Below are positions 33,903-41,742 of a stretch of DNA of 56,688 nt, piece by piece (position 1 is the stretch's first letter; the number at the start of each line of letters is the position of its first letter). Below the pieces are notes generated by a model. That model was not told the DNA's origin. It did no database searches and saw only the letters and a list, made by a program, of their open reading frames with translations. This DNA comes from Candidatus Woesearchaeota archaeon (lineage in GTDB: Archaea; Nanobdellota; Nanobdellia; Woesearchaeales; GCA-2686295): assembly GCA_002686295.1 (NCBI GenBank), contig NZBB01000006.1:2084-58771 (forward strand), written 5' to 3'. The translations under genes and the position numbers were made by a program.

Positions 33903-34808
33903 ATGAATTCAAGATTTCTTATCATGATGCTTTTGTTTATTTGTGCCTGCAAAGAAATACCCTCTGAGAAAGGAGAGATAAAAATTTATTTCTGTCCAGA
34001 AGATAACTGTGAACAAGCAATAATAAACACGATAAATAATGACTCAGAAGTTTTGTGTGCGTTTTATGATTTAAATCTTAAAAATCTAACTTCTAGCTTA
34101 AAAAAAGCGAGAGCCGAAGTGCTGATATTCAAAGAAAATTTTGAAGGATACGGCATACCAATAAATAGTAAAGGACTTATGCACAATAAATTCTGCATTA
34201 TCAACGCCGAAAAAATAATTACTGGCTCATTTAATCCTACTTTTAATGGCAATTATTTAAACAATAATAACTTGTTGATTATCAAATCAAAAAACCTTGC
34301 AAAAAATTACTTAGCAGAAATTAAAGAACTGAGAAAAGGAATGCAAAAAAAAACTTCTGAAAAAAACATTCTTTTAAATGACAAATTGGTTGAAAACTAT
34401 TTCTGCCCTGAAGACAACTGCAAAAAAGAAGTATTGAAAAAACTAAGATATGCTAAAAAAAGCGTTTATTTCATGACTTTCTCATTCACAGATAAAGAAA
34501 TAGCAAAACTTCTTGTTGAAAAAAATCAAAAAATAAACATTGTTGGTATAATGGAAAGAAAACGTACCAATATGAAATACAATGTTTTTCATTATTTAAA
34601 TAATTCAGGAGTTGAAGTGATGCAGGATAATAACCCTGGAACAATGCATCACAAGGCGTTCATAATAGACGAAGAAATAGTTATTACAGGAAGCTATAAT
34701 CCAACAAAGAACGGAAATGAAAAAAACGATGAAAACATTTTAATAATACACGATTCAAATATTGCAAAAATTTATCTTGAGGAGTTCTATAAAATAAAAA
34801 ATTATTAA
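33903..34808 (+). CDS. Phospholipase D-like lipoprotein with two HKD domains
   Basis: The N-terminal MNSRFLIMMLLFICAC ends in a lipobox-like ICAC, so it is likely lipid-anchored outside the cell. Two repeated units each begin with YFCPEDNC (29-36 and 167-174). The first HKD-like motif is H94-N-K96 with N101 where Asp is usual; the second is H249-H-K251 with D256 and GSYNPTKNG, fully canonical. Substrates of such small PLD proteins can be phospholipid or DNA; nuclease activity is possible. It is 301 residues and follows an isolated promoter region. Confidence 0.8.
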   Translation: MNSRFLIMMLLFICACKEIPSEKGEIKIYFCPEDNCEQAIINTINNDSEVLCAFYDLNLKNLTSSLKKARAEVLIFKENFEGYGIPINSKGLMHNKFCIINAEKIITGSFNPTFNGNYLNNNNLLIIKSKNLAKNYLAEIKELRKGMQKKTSEKNILLNDKLVENYFCPEDNCKKEVLKKLRYAKKSVYFMTFSFTDKEIAKLLVEKNQKINIVGIMERKRTNMKYNVFHYLNNSGVEVMQDNNPGTMHHKAFIIDEEIVITGSYNPTKNGNEKNDENILIIHDSNIAKIYLEEFYKIKNY

Positions 34809-34833
34809 AAAGAAACAAAACAATAAAACATAG

Positions 34834-35730
34834 ATGAAGCATGATTTAAATGTTATAATAATAATAGTTAGTATTTTTCTGCTGACACAAATTTTTGGTT
34901 TGTTCTTAATCAACAAAGATATTTCATCAATAAAAAAAATAGATGATGCAATAGTTATTGAACATCAGGAAACAACTCTTGGTCCCAGACCTGAAACAAC
35001 TGGTTTTTCTTCATTCATATTTCTTTCAATGGCTGTTTTAATTGGTACATTGCTGTTATTGCTTATTATGAAGTATGGAAAAGTAAACCTTTGGAAAACA
35101 TGGTTTTTCTTGGCAGTGTTTTTTTCAATTAGCATATCTTTAGGTGTATTAATAGAATACGAGTTGGCTTTATTCTTTGCATTTATACTTTCGTTTTTAA
35201 AAATGTTCAAAAGAAATGTTCTAGTACATAATTTCACAGAAGTATTAATGTATTCTGGTCTTGCAGTTTTAATAGTTCCAATATTTGATTTGCAATGGGT
35301 TTTTATAATGCTGATAGTTATTTCTATTTATGACATGTACGCAGTCTGGAAAAGTAAGCACATGGTTAAGATGGCTAAATTTCAAGCTAAAAACAATTTG
35401 TTCGCTGGTTTGATGATACCTTATGAACAAAATAAAAAAATTCATTTGAAAATTTCAAAGAAAATTAAAAGAACAAAAGTTCATAACGCTCTTCTTGGCG
35501 GAGGAGATGTTGCTTTTCCGCTAATATTTGCAGGTGTTGTAATGGAAAGTTTAATAAAAAAAGGTTTTACTCCTCAACTGGCTTTTTTTCAAACTATAAC
35601 TATAAGCTTTTTGGTAACAGGTGCAGTTATTGGATTATTTGTTTTTGCTAAGAAAAAAAAATTCTATCCTGCAATGCCTTTCATAAGTATTGCATGTTTT
35701 ATTGGTTACTTCGTAATTTCTCTTTTTTAA
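34834..35730 (+). CDS. Presenilin-type intramembrane aspartyl protease (A22 family)
   Basis: A 298-residue polytopic membrane protein with about nine hydrophobic helices. The two catalytic aspartates are in IYDMYAVW (D167) and LGGGDVAFP (D225, the GxGD motif), and PAMPFISIA near 277-285 stands for the PAL motif. These define archaeal presenilin/SPP homologues (PSH). It would cut transmembrane segments, for instance remnant signal peptides. It lies 25 bp after the PLD lipoprotein gene and overlaps the convergent next gene by 4 nt. Confidence 0.88.
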   Translation: MKHDLNVIIIIVSIFLLTQIFGLFLINKDISSIKKIDDAIVIEHQETTLGPRPETTGFSSFIFLSMAVLIGTLLLLLIMKYGKVNLWKTWFFLAVFFSISISLGVLIEYELALFFAFILSFLKMFKRNVLVHNFTEVLMYSGLAVLIVPIFDLQWVFIMLIVISIYDMYAVWKSKHMVKMAKFQAKNNLFAGLMIPYEQNKKIHLKISKKIKRTKVHNALLGGGDVAFPLIFAGVVMESLIKKGFTPQLAFFQTITISFLVTGAVIGLFVFAKKKKFYPAMPFISIACFIGYFVISLF

Positions 35731-36266
35731 TAAAAAATTCTGAAAAGAAAAAAAACAACGTTTATTATAAGAAAGAATAACGTCGCAGCAATAAAAACAG
35801 ACATAGTTAATGGTATGGCACTATATACAATTATAATTGCAATATATGCTGTTAGATTGACTGTTAAATGGTTTGAGAAATGGAATGCCATAAACTTCGG
35901 CCAGAAATGAGAAAAATCCATTATAAACAAGAACAATCCCTCTAATAATATGAATAACACAAGCATAGAGGTTGAGAAATCATAACTACCAATATTTGTG
36001 AAATTAATAGAGTTTTTTTCGCTTAAAAACTTGAATAAATTCATTGAAACAAACATTAACACTAAGCTATTGGCTGTTGCGGTGTTCCATCCTACTTCTT
36101 CATTTTTATAACGTACATAATACATTTCCATAACTATTATTGTTACTATTACTGGTATAATAATCCATTTTGCTGATTGATTCTGAAATGGATTTAAAAA
36201 ATCAAAGAATCTTACCAATATCTCGTCATAGTTCTGATTTAAATATCCTGCTATTGCTTCTATCAT
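35727..36266 (-). CDS. Polytopic membrane protein, function unknown
   Basis: The 179-residue protein has five or six hydrophobic segments. Central landmarks are DFSHFWPKFMAFHFSNHLTVNLTAY, rich in His, and NTATANSLVLMF. No catalytic motif is assignable; Asp/His residues in helices could be functional. It overlaps the presenilin-type protease by 4 nt tail to tail, and is probably the second gene after the divergent MBL/other unit or on its own promoter. Confidence 0.55.
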   Translation of the reverse strand: MIEAIAGYLNQNYDEILVRFFDFLNPFQNQSAKWIIIPVIVTIIVMEMYYVRYKNEEVGWNTATANSLVLMFVSMNLFKFLSEKNSINFTNIGSYDFSTSMLVLFILLEGLFLFIMDFSHFWPKFMAFHFSNHLTVNLTAYIAIIIVYSAIPLTMSVFIAATLFFLIINVVFFLFRIFY

Positions 36267-36303
36267 TAAAACTAATATTTGAAAATTGTATATTTAAATT
36301 TTA

Positions 36304-37113
36304 TTAAAAAGAACTGAGTTTTTTCTGTTTTAAAGAAGCAGCGTAAGAAACAGGATTAACAACCATTCCGTCTCTTGCAGAAATTACTTGAGTAGTGGTT
36401 TTTTTCTGTATTTCCCTGGCTTCATATATTGGATCTGCATCTAGCATTTTTATACCAAAATGTGTTAAGATTGCAAGCTTAGGTTTTGTTTTCTGCAAGA
36501 ATTTGACTACATCTTCAGAATTCAAATGACCTTTCTGAATTAAACCTGAAGGATATTTGCAATTAATAACTATCACATCTGAATCTTTATGATCTTCAAC
36601 TAATTCTTTGCAATACTCTGTATCAGAAGTGTATGAAACAACAAATTTTTCAGCATAGAATTTAAATCCTATAGATGTTGATGTATGTTTTGCATAAGTG
36701 GCCATTATGTTAATATTGTTTATTCCTATTCTCATTCCGTGCTTCATAGCTATAAATCTTTCAACAAGTCCTTTATGATAATTTGAAATGGCTCCTTTTT
36801 CCTCACTTGAACCATGAATTGTTTCCTCATCACAAATAAGTACTCCTCGCTTATCAATGCCTGAATAAGTTGTTGCTGAAATCACTGCGTTTGCATCGGC
36901 CGAATGATTTAAATGATTATGAGATACAAGTATAGCTGTTAACTCTCTTAAATTCATATCGAATTGTTTTGCTCTTACTAATGCTCCTGGACCAGGATCA
37001 ACATGAAATAAAGTACTTCCAAACTTAAAAATTATTCCTCCAGAAGCTCTTAATTGTTTTCCGACAACTATTGAATCTCCACCGGTTCCCAGAAAAAAAA
37101 TCGAGTTATTCAT
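36304..37113 (-). CDS. Metallo-beta-lactamase-fold hydrolase
   Basis: The MBL fold is shown by FLGTGGDS at the start, FHVDPGPG, and the metal motif SHNHLNHSAD (H65, H67, H70) in which the usual HxHxDH aspartate is N69. SYTSDTEYC and THFGIKML provide the remaining ligands (D and H). No C-terminal RNase J or CPSF domain is present; at 269 residues it is a single-domain hydrolase, resembling RNase Z-like and UlaG-like archaeal proteins. Substrate unknown. Confidence 0.8.
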   Translation of the reverse strand: MNNSIFFLGTGGDSIVVGKQLRASGGIIFKFGSTLFHVDPGPGALVRAKQFDMNLRELTAILVSHNHLNHSADANAVISATTYSGIDKRGVLICDEETIHGSSEEKGAISNYHKGLVERFIAMKHGMRIGINNINIMATYAKHTSTSIGFKFYAEKFVVSYTSDTEYCKELVEDHKDSDVIVINCKYPSGLIQKGHLNSEDVVKFLQKTKPKLAILTHFGIKMLDADPIYEAREIQKKTTTQVISARDGMVVNPVSYAASLKQKKLSSF

Positions 37114-37171
37114 AATCCCAAAATAAATAATACTATTGTTTTCTTAATAAAATTTTCGTTTGAAAGCATCA

Positions 37172-37181
37172 GATTTAAAAA
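37172..37181 (+). promoter_or_regulatory. TATA box for the SRP RNA
   Basis: GATTTAAAAA lies about 25-30 bp upstream of where the SRP RNA 5' end is expected (about 37200). Confidence 0.5.
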
Positions 37182-37199
37182 CTAAGGATAATTTTCTAG

Positions 37200-37455
37200 C
37201 ATCGCTAGACTGGGTGGCCCATCCTCACCTGTTACTGCAAATGGATGTTGGCAGGGTTGAAGCCTGAAGGGCGGCGTTACTTAAATTAATGGTCTTAATT
37301 GGACCGTCGATGCCTTGTCCTCTAAGATCGTGATTTTTATGAATCGAGTCAGATCAGGAATGAAGCAGCTCTAAGTATTAATCTCGGTGCCTAGAGGGTT
37401 GCAGGGCTGAGGAAAAATTGAGGTAGCTGTTGATTTAAGTTTGCGTCCACCTTCA
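37200..37455 (+). ncRNA. ffs: Signal recognition particle RNA (archaeal 7S)
   Basis: Helix 8 is clear at 37348-37369: GTCAG, a GGAA tetraloop, and AAGCAGC form the SRP54-binding loops. The 5' domain around 37228-37276 (CCTGTTAC..., GGGTTGAAGCCTGAAGG) matches the helix 3/4 tertiary-contact domain that binds SRP19-side structure. CTTAAATTAA at about 37280 pairs with TTGATTTAAG at about 37430, closing helix 5. GGTGG (37213) may pair with CCACC (37447) as helix 1. Exact ends are approximate. It guides co-translational targeting of membrane and secreted proteins. Confidence 0.9.
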
Positions 37456-37462
37456 GGTACGC
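37443..37462. terminator. Hairpin between SRP RNA and leuS stop
   Basis: GCGT-CC-ACCT-TC-AGGT-ACGC folds back on itself just past helix 5 of the SRP RNA and 4 nt from the leuS stop. It competes with helix 1 pairing of the SRP RNA, so it could be an RNA 3'-end structure or a bidirectional terminator. Confidence 0.35.
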
Positions 37463-37465
37463 ACC

Positions 37466-40132
37466 TTATTCTAATATAATGGTTGGTTTTCCCGGGCTTG
37501 CTTGTTTTGCTTTTGAGTATTTAGATTTTTCTGCTGGTTCAATCATTATCTTACATGAAAATTCTTCTTTAAATCTATGTTTCACTTCTTTTAAACTTTT
37601 AATTTCTGTTTCTTGACTCAAGATTTCTTCTGGCAACTTAGTGCTATCTTTTAATATTACAGGAATCATTTTGACTATTTCTTGTCCATGTTTTTTCATT
37701 TCTTTCTCATCCATTAAAATGTTTATTAATACATTAACATTTCTTGTTTTTTGCATTTCTTCTTTGAGTATCTGAAAGAACTTGTATTTCCATTTTGAAG
37801 ATATTATTAAAGTTATACTTTTAGGCTTAAGATTTGTTAATTCTAAAACTTTGTTTATATCCTTAGTGGTTATGTGAGTTAATTCTTCATAAGCTTCTGC
37901 TTTCTTATCAATTTTTTTCTCATTGTACAAAGGCCATTTTTGAAGACTGCAAAACTTTTTCTTTCCTAATTTACTCCACATTTCCTCTCCAAGATGAGGC
38001 GTGAATGGACTTATCAGAATTGTTAATTTCTCCAATACTTCATTAAATGTTTTTTCATGAACTGATTCATTCAAATAAGAGTGTATATGGTTTATCAGCT
38101 CCATTATATTACCTATTGCAGAGCTTATCCTGAACTCTTCCATGTTCTCTGTGACTTGTTTTATAGTGGAGTTAAGTTTTGATATTAAGTATTTATCCTT
38201 ATTATTTTTTGAGCTTCTTTTTTTATAATCTGTATTTAATAAATTAAGAACCCTTTTTAAGAATCTGTAACTTCCTGCCACTCCTTTATCAGACCATTCT
38301 AATTCTTTCTCTGGAAGAGCAGCAAAAAGTGTGAAAAGACGTGCTGTATCAGGGCCGAATTTCTTTATTATGTCTCCAGGATCAACTATGTTCCCCAAGC
38401 TTTTGCTCATCTTGACTCCGTCTTTTAAAACCATTCCTTGGCATAACAATCTTTTGAAAGGCTCATTTATGTTATGTAAACCCAAATCCCTTAAGGCTTT
38501 TGTGAAGAATCTTGCGTATAACAAATGCATTATTGCGTGTTCTATACCTCCTATATACTGATCTACAGGCATCCAATAATTTGCTGTTTTTCCAAACGGT
38601 TTAGTTTTATTTTTTGAATCACAATATCTTAAGAAATACCAAGAGCTATCTATGAACGTATCCATTGTATCTGTTTCTCTCTTTGCATTTCTATTGCACT
38701 TAGGACATTTTGTGTTTACAAATGACTTGCTGGTTTCCATAGGATTTCCTGAACCGGTAAATTTAACATCTTTGGGAAGTTTTACAGGAAGTTCCTTTAA
38801 TGGAACAGGCACAAGACCACATTTTTCACAGTAAATTACTGGTATTGGCGTTCCCCAATATCTCTGTCTTGAAATAAGCCAGTCTCTGAGTTTGTATTCA
38901 TATTTTTGACAACCCATTTTTATCTTTGTAAGCTTTTTAGATATATCTTCTATCGCATCAGTATTTCTTAATCCGTTAAACTCGTCAGAATTAACCATTG
39001 TGCCATCACCAATATATGCTCTCGACATTTTTTTCCCATCTAAAATATAATTGTCTGGCTGAATTACTACCTTGATTTGTATTTTGTGTTTTTTTGCAAA
39101 CATAAAATCTCTCTGATCATGAGCTGGCACAGCCATAACTGCTCCTCCACCATATTCATATAGTACAAAGTTACCAATATAAATGGGTATTTTTTCCTGT
39201 GTTAACGGATTAATAGCATATTTCCCTATAAACATTCCTTTTTTCTCTGATTCTTCTGATGTTCTTTCAAATTTGTCTTCCTTCATAACTTCTGAAAAAA
39301 AAAAATTGAAAGGTTTTTCATATTTTGTTCCCTTTACCCAAGAACTTACTTTTGGATGTTCGGGAGCAAAAACCATGAATGTAACACCATATAATGTGTC
39401 TGGTCTAGTAGTAAAAACATCTATTTCTTCGTTTTTTGAGATTTCAAATTTTATAGTTGTTCCTTTACTTTTTCCTATCCAGTTTCGCTGCATAACCTTC
39501 ACTTTTTCAGGCCAATCAACTTCTTCCAAGCCATCTAATAATTCATCCGCATAATCCCTTATTTTAAAGTACCATTGATATAATTCTTTTTGCTTCACTG
39601 TTGCTGAACAACGCCAACAAATACCATTTTGCACCTGTTCATTTGCAAGAACAGTTTTACATTTTCCACACCAGTTAACAAAAGACTTTTTCTTGTAAGC
39701 AAGACCTATCTCTAAGAATTTCAAGAATATCCACTGGTTCCATTTATAGTATTCTTCTGTATGTGAAGCTATCTCTTTTGACCAATCATAACTTAACCCT
39801 AACTGATTTTGCTGTTCTTTCATTAATTTAACATTATTATAAGTCCATAATTTTGGATTCTTCTTGTTTTTAATTGCGGCATTTTCTGCAGGCAAACCAA
39901 AAGAATCATAACCCGTTGGATAAAGAACATTATATCCTTGTAAACGCTTGTAACGAGCAAATGAATCTCCTATTGCGTAGTTTCTAACATGACCCATATG
40001 CAGTTTGCCTGAAGGATAAGGATACATCTCTAAACAATAGAATTTTTTCTTTTGACTTTTTTTAGTTTTAAATATCTCTTTTTTTGCCCATTCCTTCTGC
40101 CATTTCCTTCCAATCTTGTTAAAATCAGCCAT
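37466..40132 (-). CDS. leuS: Leucyl-tRNA synthetase, bacterial-like core with archaeal-like C-terminus
   Basis: The core reads like bacterial LeuRS: MYPYPSGKLHMGHVRNYAIGDSFARYKRLQGYNVLYPTGYDSFGLPAENAA, GLSYDWSKEI, NWCGKCKTVLANEQV, EKVKVMQRNWIGKSKG, editing motif TTRPDTLYGVTFMVFAPEHP, and KMSKSLGNIVDP. Yet after the anticodon-binding helices the protein does not have the bacterial VNGKxR C-terminal domain. It continues EAYEELTHITTKDINKVLEL...KPKSITLIISSKWKYKFFQ to AKQASPGKPTIILE, the pattern of archaeal LeuRS ends. It is 888 residues. Recombination or replacement of the core by transfer is suggested. It stands just downstream of the rpoN end of the r-protein operon. Confidence 0.92.
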   Translation of the reverse strand: MADFNKIGRKWQKEWAKKEIFKTKKSQKKKFYCLEMYPYPSGKLHMGHVRNYAIGDSFARYKRLQGYNVLYPTGYDSFGLPAENAAIKNKKNPKLWTYNNVKLMKEQQNQLGLSYDWSKEIASHTEEYYKWNQWIFLKFLEIGLAYKKKSFVNWCGKCKTVLANEQVQNGICWRCSATVKQKELYQWYFKIRDYADELLDGLEEVDWPEKVKVMQRNWIGKSKGTTIKFEISKNEEIDVFTTRPDTLYGVTFMVFAPEHPKVSSWVKGTKYEKPFNFFFSEVMKEDKFERTSEESEKKGMFIGKYAINPLTQEKIPIYIGNFVLYEYGGGAVMAVPAHDQRDFMFAKKHKIQIKVVIQPDNYILDGKKMSRAYIGDGTMVNSDEFNGLRNTDAIEDISKKLTKIKMGCQKYEYKLRDWLISRQRYWGTPIPVIYCEKCGLVPVPLKELPVKLPKDVKFTGSGNPMETSKSFVNTKCPKCNRNAKRETDTMDTFIDSSWYFLRYCDSKNKTKPFGKTANYWMPVDQYIGGIEHAIMHLLYARFFTKALRDLGLHNINEPFKRLLCQGMVLKDGVKMSKSLGNIVDPGDIIKKFGPDTARLFTLFAALPEKELEWSDKGVAGSYRFLKRVLNLLNTDYKKRSSKNNKDKYLISKLNSTIKQVTENMEEFRISSAIGNIMELINHIHSYLNESVHEKTFNEVLEKLTILISPFTPHLGEEMWSKLGKKKFCSLQKWPLYNEKKIDKKAEAYEELTHITTKDINKVLELTNLKPKSITLIISSKWKYKFFQILKEEMQKTRNVNVLINILMDEKEMKKHGQEIVKMIPVILKDSTKLPEEILSQETEIKSLKEVKHRFKEEFSCKIMIEPAEKSKYSKAKQASPGKPTIILE

Positions 40133-40210
40133 CTTTTATTTGTTTTATTTAGCTAGTTAATATATTTTTTTAATTTAAAATTAATTTTTAAGAAATAAAG
40201 AAAAAAATTA

Positions 40211-40408
40211 TTAGAATTTTTTAAACTGAGCAGCCATATCTATAAGATCCACATGACCTAAGAATAAAGACCTACAACAATATCTGTCGATTTTTAATGA
40301 ATCAAGAACTTTCTTTGGTTCTTCACTTTTCTTTAATTTTTCCTTATATTCTTCCCAAAGATGACCTATTGGCTTTCCACAAGAAAAACATCTAACCGGT
40401 ATTATCAT
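40211..40408 (-). CDS. rpoN: DNA-directed RNA polymerase subunit N (RpoN/Rpb10)
   Basis: A 65-residue zinc-bundle subunit with the invariant MIIPVRCFSCGKPIG (C7, C10) and RYCCRSLFLGHVDLID (C44, C45). It stabilises the RpoD-RpoL platform. It is the last RNAP gene of the operon. Its start overlaps a 19-codon ORF by ATGA, and its ribosome-binding site AGAGGTGA lies in a perfect hairpin at 40407-40430. Confidence 0.95.
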   Translation of the reverse strand: MIIPVRCFSCGKPIGHLWEEYKEKLKKSEEPKKVLDSLKIDRYCCRSLFLGHVDLIDMAAQFKKF

Positions 40409-40464
40409 AAATTCACCTCTGTGAATTTATGGAACTCAAAAAACTTAACTGTTTTCATCATCAT
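40405..40464 (-). CDS. 19-codon ORF coupled to rpoN (leader peptide candidate)
   Basis: GGAGGT at 40471-40476, right after the S9 stop, lies 6 nt ahead of an ATG at 40464. The ORF reads MMMKTVKFFEFHKFTEVNL and stops in ATGA that overlaps the rpoN start. The ribosome-binding site is stronger than that of most genes here. The final codons run through the 5' arm of the hairpin covering the rpoN start. Two near-identical start contexts (GAGGTAAATTTATGAT and GAGGTGAATTTATGAT) suggest a local duplication. Whether the peptide itself matters is unknown. Confidence 0.45.
   Translation of the reverse strand: MMMKTVKFFEFHKFTEVNL
40407..40430 (-). promoter_or_regulatory. Hairpin occluding the rpoN ribosome-binding site
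   Basis: On the minus strand ATAAATTCAC (40430-40421), loop AGAG, GTGAATTTAT (40416-40407) form a perfect 10-bp hairpin. The loop and descending arm contain the AGAGGTGA ribosome-binding site and reach the AT of the rpoN ATG. Ribosomes on the 19-codon ORF would open it. Confidence 0.6.
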
Positions 40465-40477
40465 AAATTTACCTCCA

Positions 40478-40879
40478 TTACCTATAACTCTTTTGTCTTT
40501 TAGCTCTTGCTTTACCTTGACTGTTTGGCTTGCTTACTTCTTTTCTTCTAACATCTGCAACTAATAATTGTCTATCATAATTTAATAATACATCTTTAAT
40601 TTTTTCATCAAACTTCACAAACGCTCTTCCTATTGCCAATCTTACAGCGTCTGCTTGACTTACTACTCCACCACCATGCACAGTTATTTTTATATCTACT
40701 TTATCTGCAATGTTTTTTACCAACAATAAAGGTTCTTTTATCTTCATTCTTGCAAACTTTGGTTCAAAATAATCTAAGGATAAATTATTTATTGTTATAT
40801 TTCCAGTTCCAGATTTTAAACTTGCTCTAGCTATAGCTCTTTTCCTCTTTCCTGATGTTTGTAATATTTTTGCTTTCAT
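40478..40879 (-). CDS. rps9: Ribosomal protein S9 (uS9)
   Basis: The 133-residue small-subunit protein shows TSGKRKRAIARASLKSGTGNITINN, VHGGGVVSQADAVRLAIGRAFV and the C-terminal KARAKRQKSYR tail that reaches the decoding site. The start overlaps the L13 stop by 4 nt. The order L18e-L13-S9-RpoN is conserved in archaea. Confidence 0.97.
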   Translation of the reverse strand: MKAKILQTSGKRKRAIARASLKSGTGNITINNLSLDYFEPKFARMKIKEPLLLVKNIADKVDIKITVHGGGVVSQADAVRLAIGRAFVKFDEKIKDVLLNYDRQLLVADVRRKEVSKPNSQGKARAKRQKSYR

Positions 40880-41289
40880 ACTTTCCCACCTAAAAACTTA
40901 CATATACTTTTAATAGTTAAGTAACTTGTTTTAGTTATCTTTTCTACATCAGCATTGTTTATGCTTTCTGAGTTCTCTTTAAATTCTTCTGGCTTACCAA
41001 CATAACATTTTATGTTTTCAAATGCAATTCTTCCTCTTGGAAGTTTGTATGGTAGCATTCCTCTTATAGCTCTTTTTACAAAACGATCTGGTTGTCTTGG
41101 AAAAAAAGGCCCTATTAAAGGTGCTCCTCTATCTCTTTTTCTTTTATAATTAGCAAGAATCTCTTTTTTTGAACCTACAACAACTGCTTGTTCACTATTT
41201 ATTATGCTTATTTTTTCTCCCAACAAAGCTTTCTTTGCTACAAAAGTTGCTAATCTTCCTAGTATTAAATTTTTCGCATTTATTATCAT
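40876..41289 (-). CDS. rpl13: Ribosomal protein L13 (uL13)
   Basis: The 137-residue large-subunit protein has INAKNLILGRLATFVAKKALLGE at the start and RAIRGMLPYKLPRGRIAFENIKCYVG in the middle, archaeal uL13 landmarks. It overlaps L18e by 4 nt upstream and S9 by 4 nt downstream. Confidence 0.96.
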   Translation of the reverse strand: MIINAKNLILGRLATFVAKKALLGEKISIINSEQAVVVGSKKEILANYKRKRDRGAPLIGPFFPRQPDRFVKRAIRGMLPYKLPRGRIAFENIKCYVGKPEEFKENSESINNADVEKITKTSYLTIKSICKFLGGKV

Positions 41290-41630
41290 CCTATAATCCT
41301 CACTTTTTTACCTTGCGGATTCTTTTTTAATAACTCAGTTATTGATAATGCTTGACCTTTAATTTTTATCTTTTGATAAGCTGAATCTGAGAAATTAAAT
41401 GCTGCAACAACTACTGTCTTTGTTAATTCTCCTGAACCCAAAACTTTTCCAGGAACAACAATTATTTCATTTGGCTTCGCATTTTTTTCTATTCTGTATA
41501 TGTTAACTTGTCTTCTTCTTCTGGTTGACTTTTCAAGATCACTTGCTACTCGCTTCCAAATCCTCACTTTTTCTTCTATAGAAGTCTTTTTCAATTCACT
41601 TATTAATTGTGTTAGTTGTTCGTGTTTCAT
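41286..41630 (-). CDS. rpl18e: Ribosomal protein L18e (eL18)
   Basis: The 114-residue protein reads MKHEQLTQLISELKKTS, then RRRRQVNIYRIEK, VVPGKVLGSGELTK and VVAAFNFSDSAYQKI, as in archaeal L18e. I start it at ATG 41630. A longer frame that begins in the tRNA-Leu gene is an artefact. It lies 6 nt after the mature 3' end of tRNA-Leu on the same strand, so processing of the tRNA would generate its mRNA 5' end. Confidence 0.95.
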   Translation of the reverse strand: MKHEQLTQLISELKKTSIEEKVRIWKRVASDLEKSTRRRRQVNIYRIEKNAKPNEIIVVPGKVLGSGELTKTVVVAAFNFSDSAYQKIKIKGQALSITELLKKNPQGKKVRIIG

Positions 41631-41636
41631 TTTTAT

Positions 41637-41721
41637 GCGAGGGACGGGATTCGAACCCGTGCAACCACTAAGGCCTACGGCCCTCAACCGTAGTCATTTG
41701 ACCAGACTCTGACACCCTCGC
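41637..41721 (-). tRNA. tRNA-Leu (anticodon GAG)
   Basis: On the minus strand the acceptor GCGAGGG pairs with CCCTCGC. The anticodon stem CTACGG/CCGTAG holds loop TTGAGGG, giving anticodon GAG. A long variable arm (GCCTTAGTGGTTGC) and T-arm CGGG-TTCGAAT-CCCG complete an 85-nt class II tRNA. It sits within the r-protein/RNAP operon between rpoD and L18e. A tRNA-Leu at this point is a known archaeal arrangement, as in haloarchaea. Confidence 0.95.
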
Positions 41722-41742
41722 AATCAAGGGTTCAAGAATCTT

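Noticed and set aside
41286..41687. L18e with 19 extra N-terminal residues
   Set aside because: The extension is encoded by the tRNA-Leu gene; the conserved protein starts at ATG 41630.
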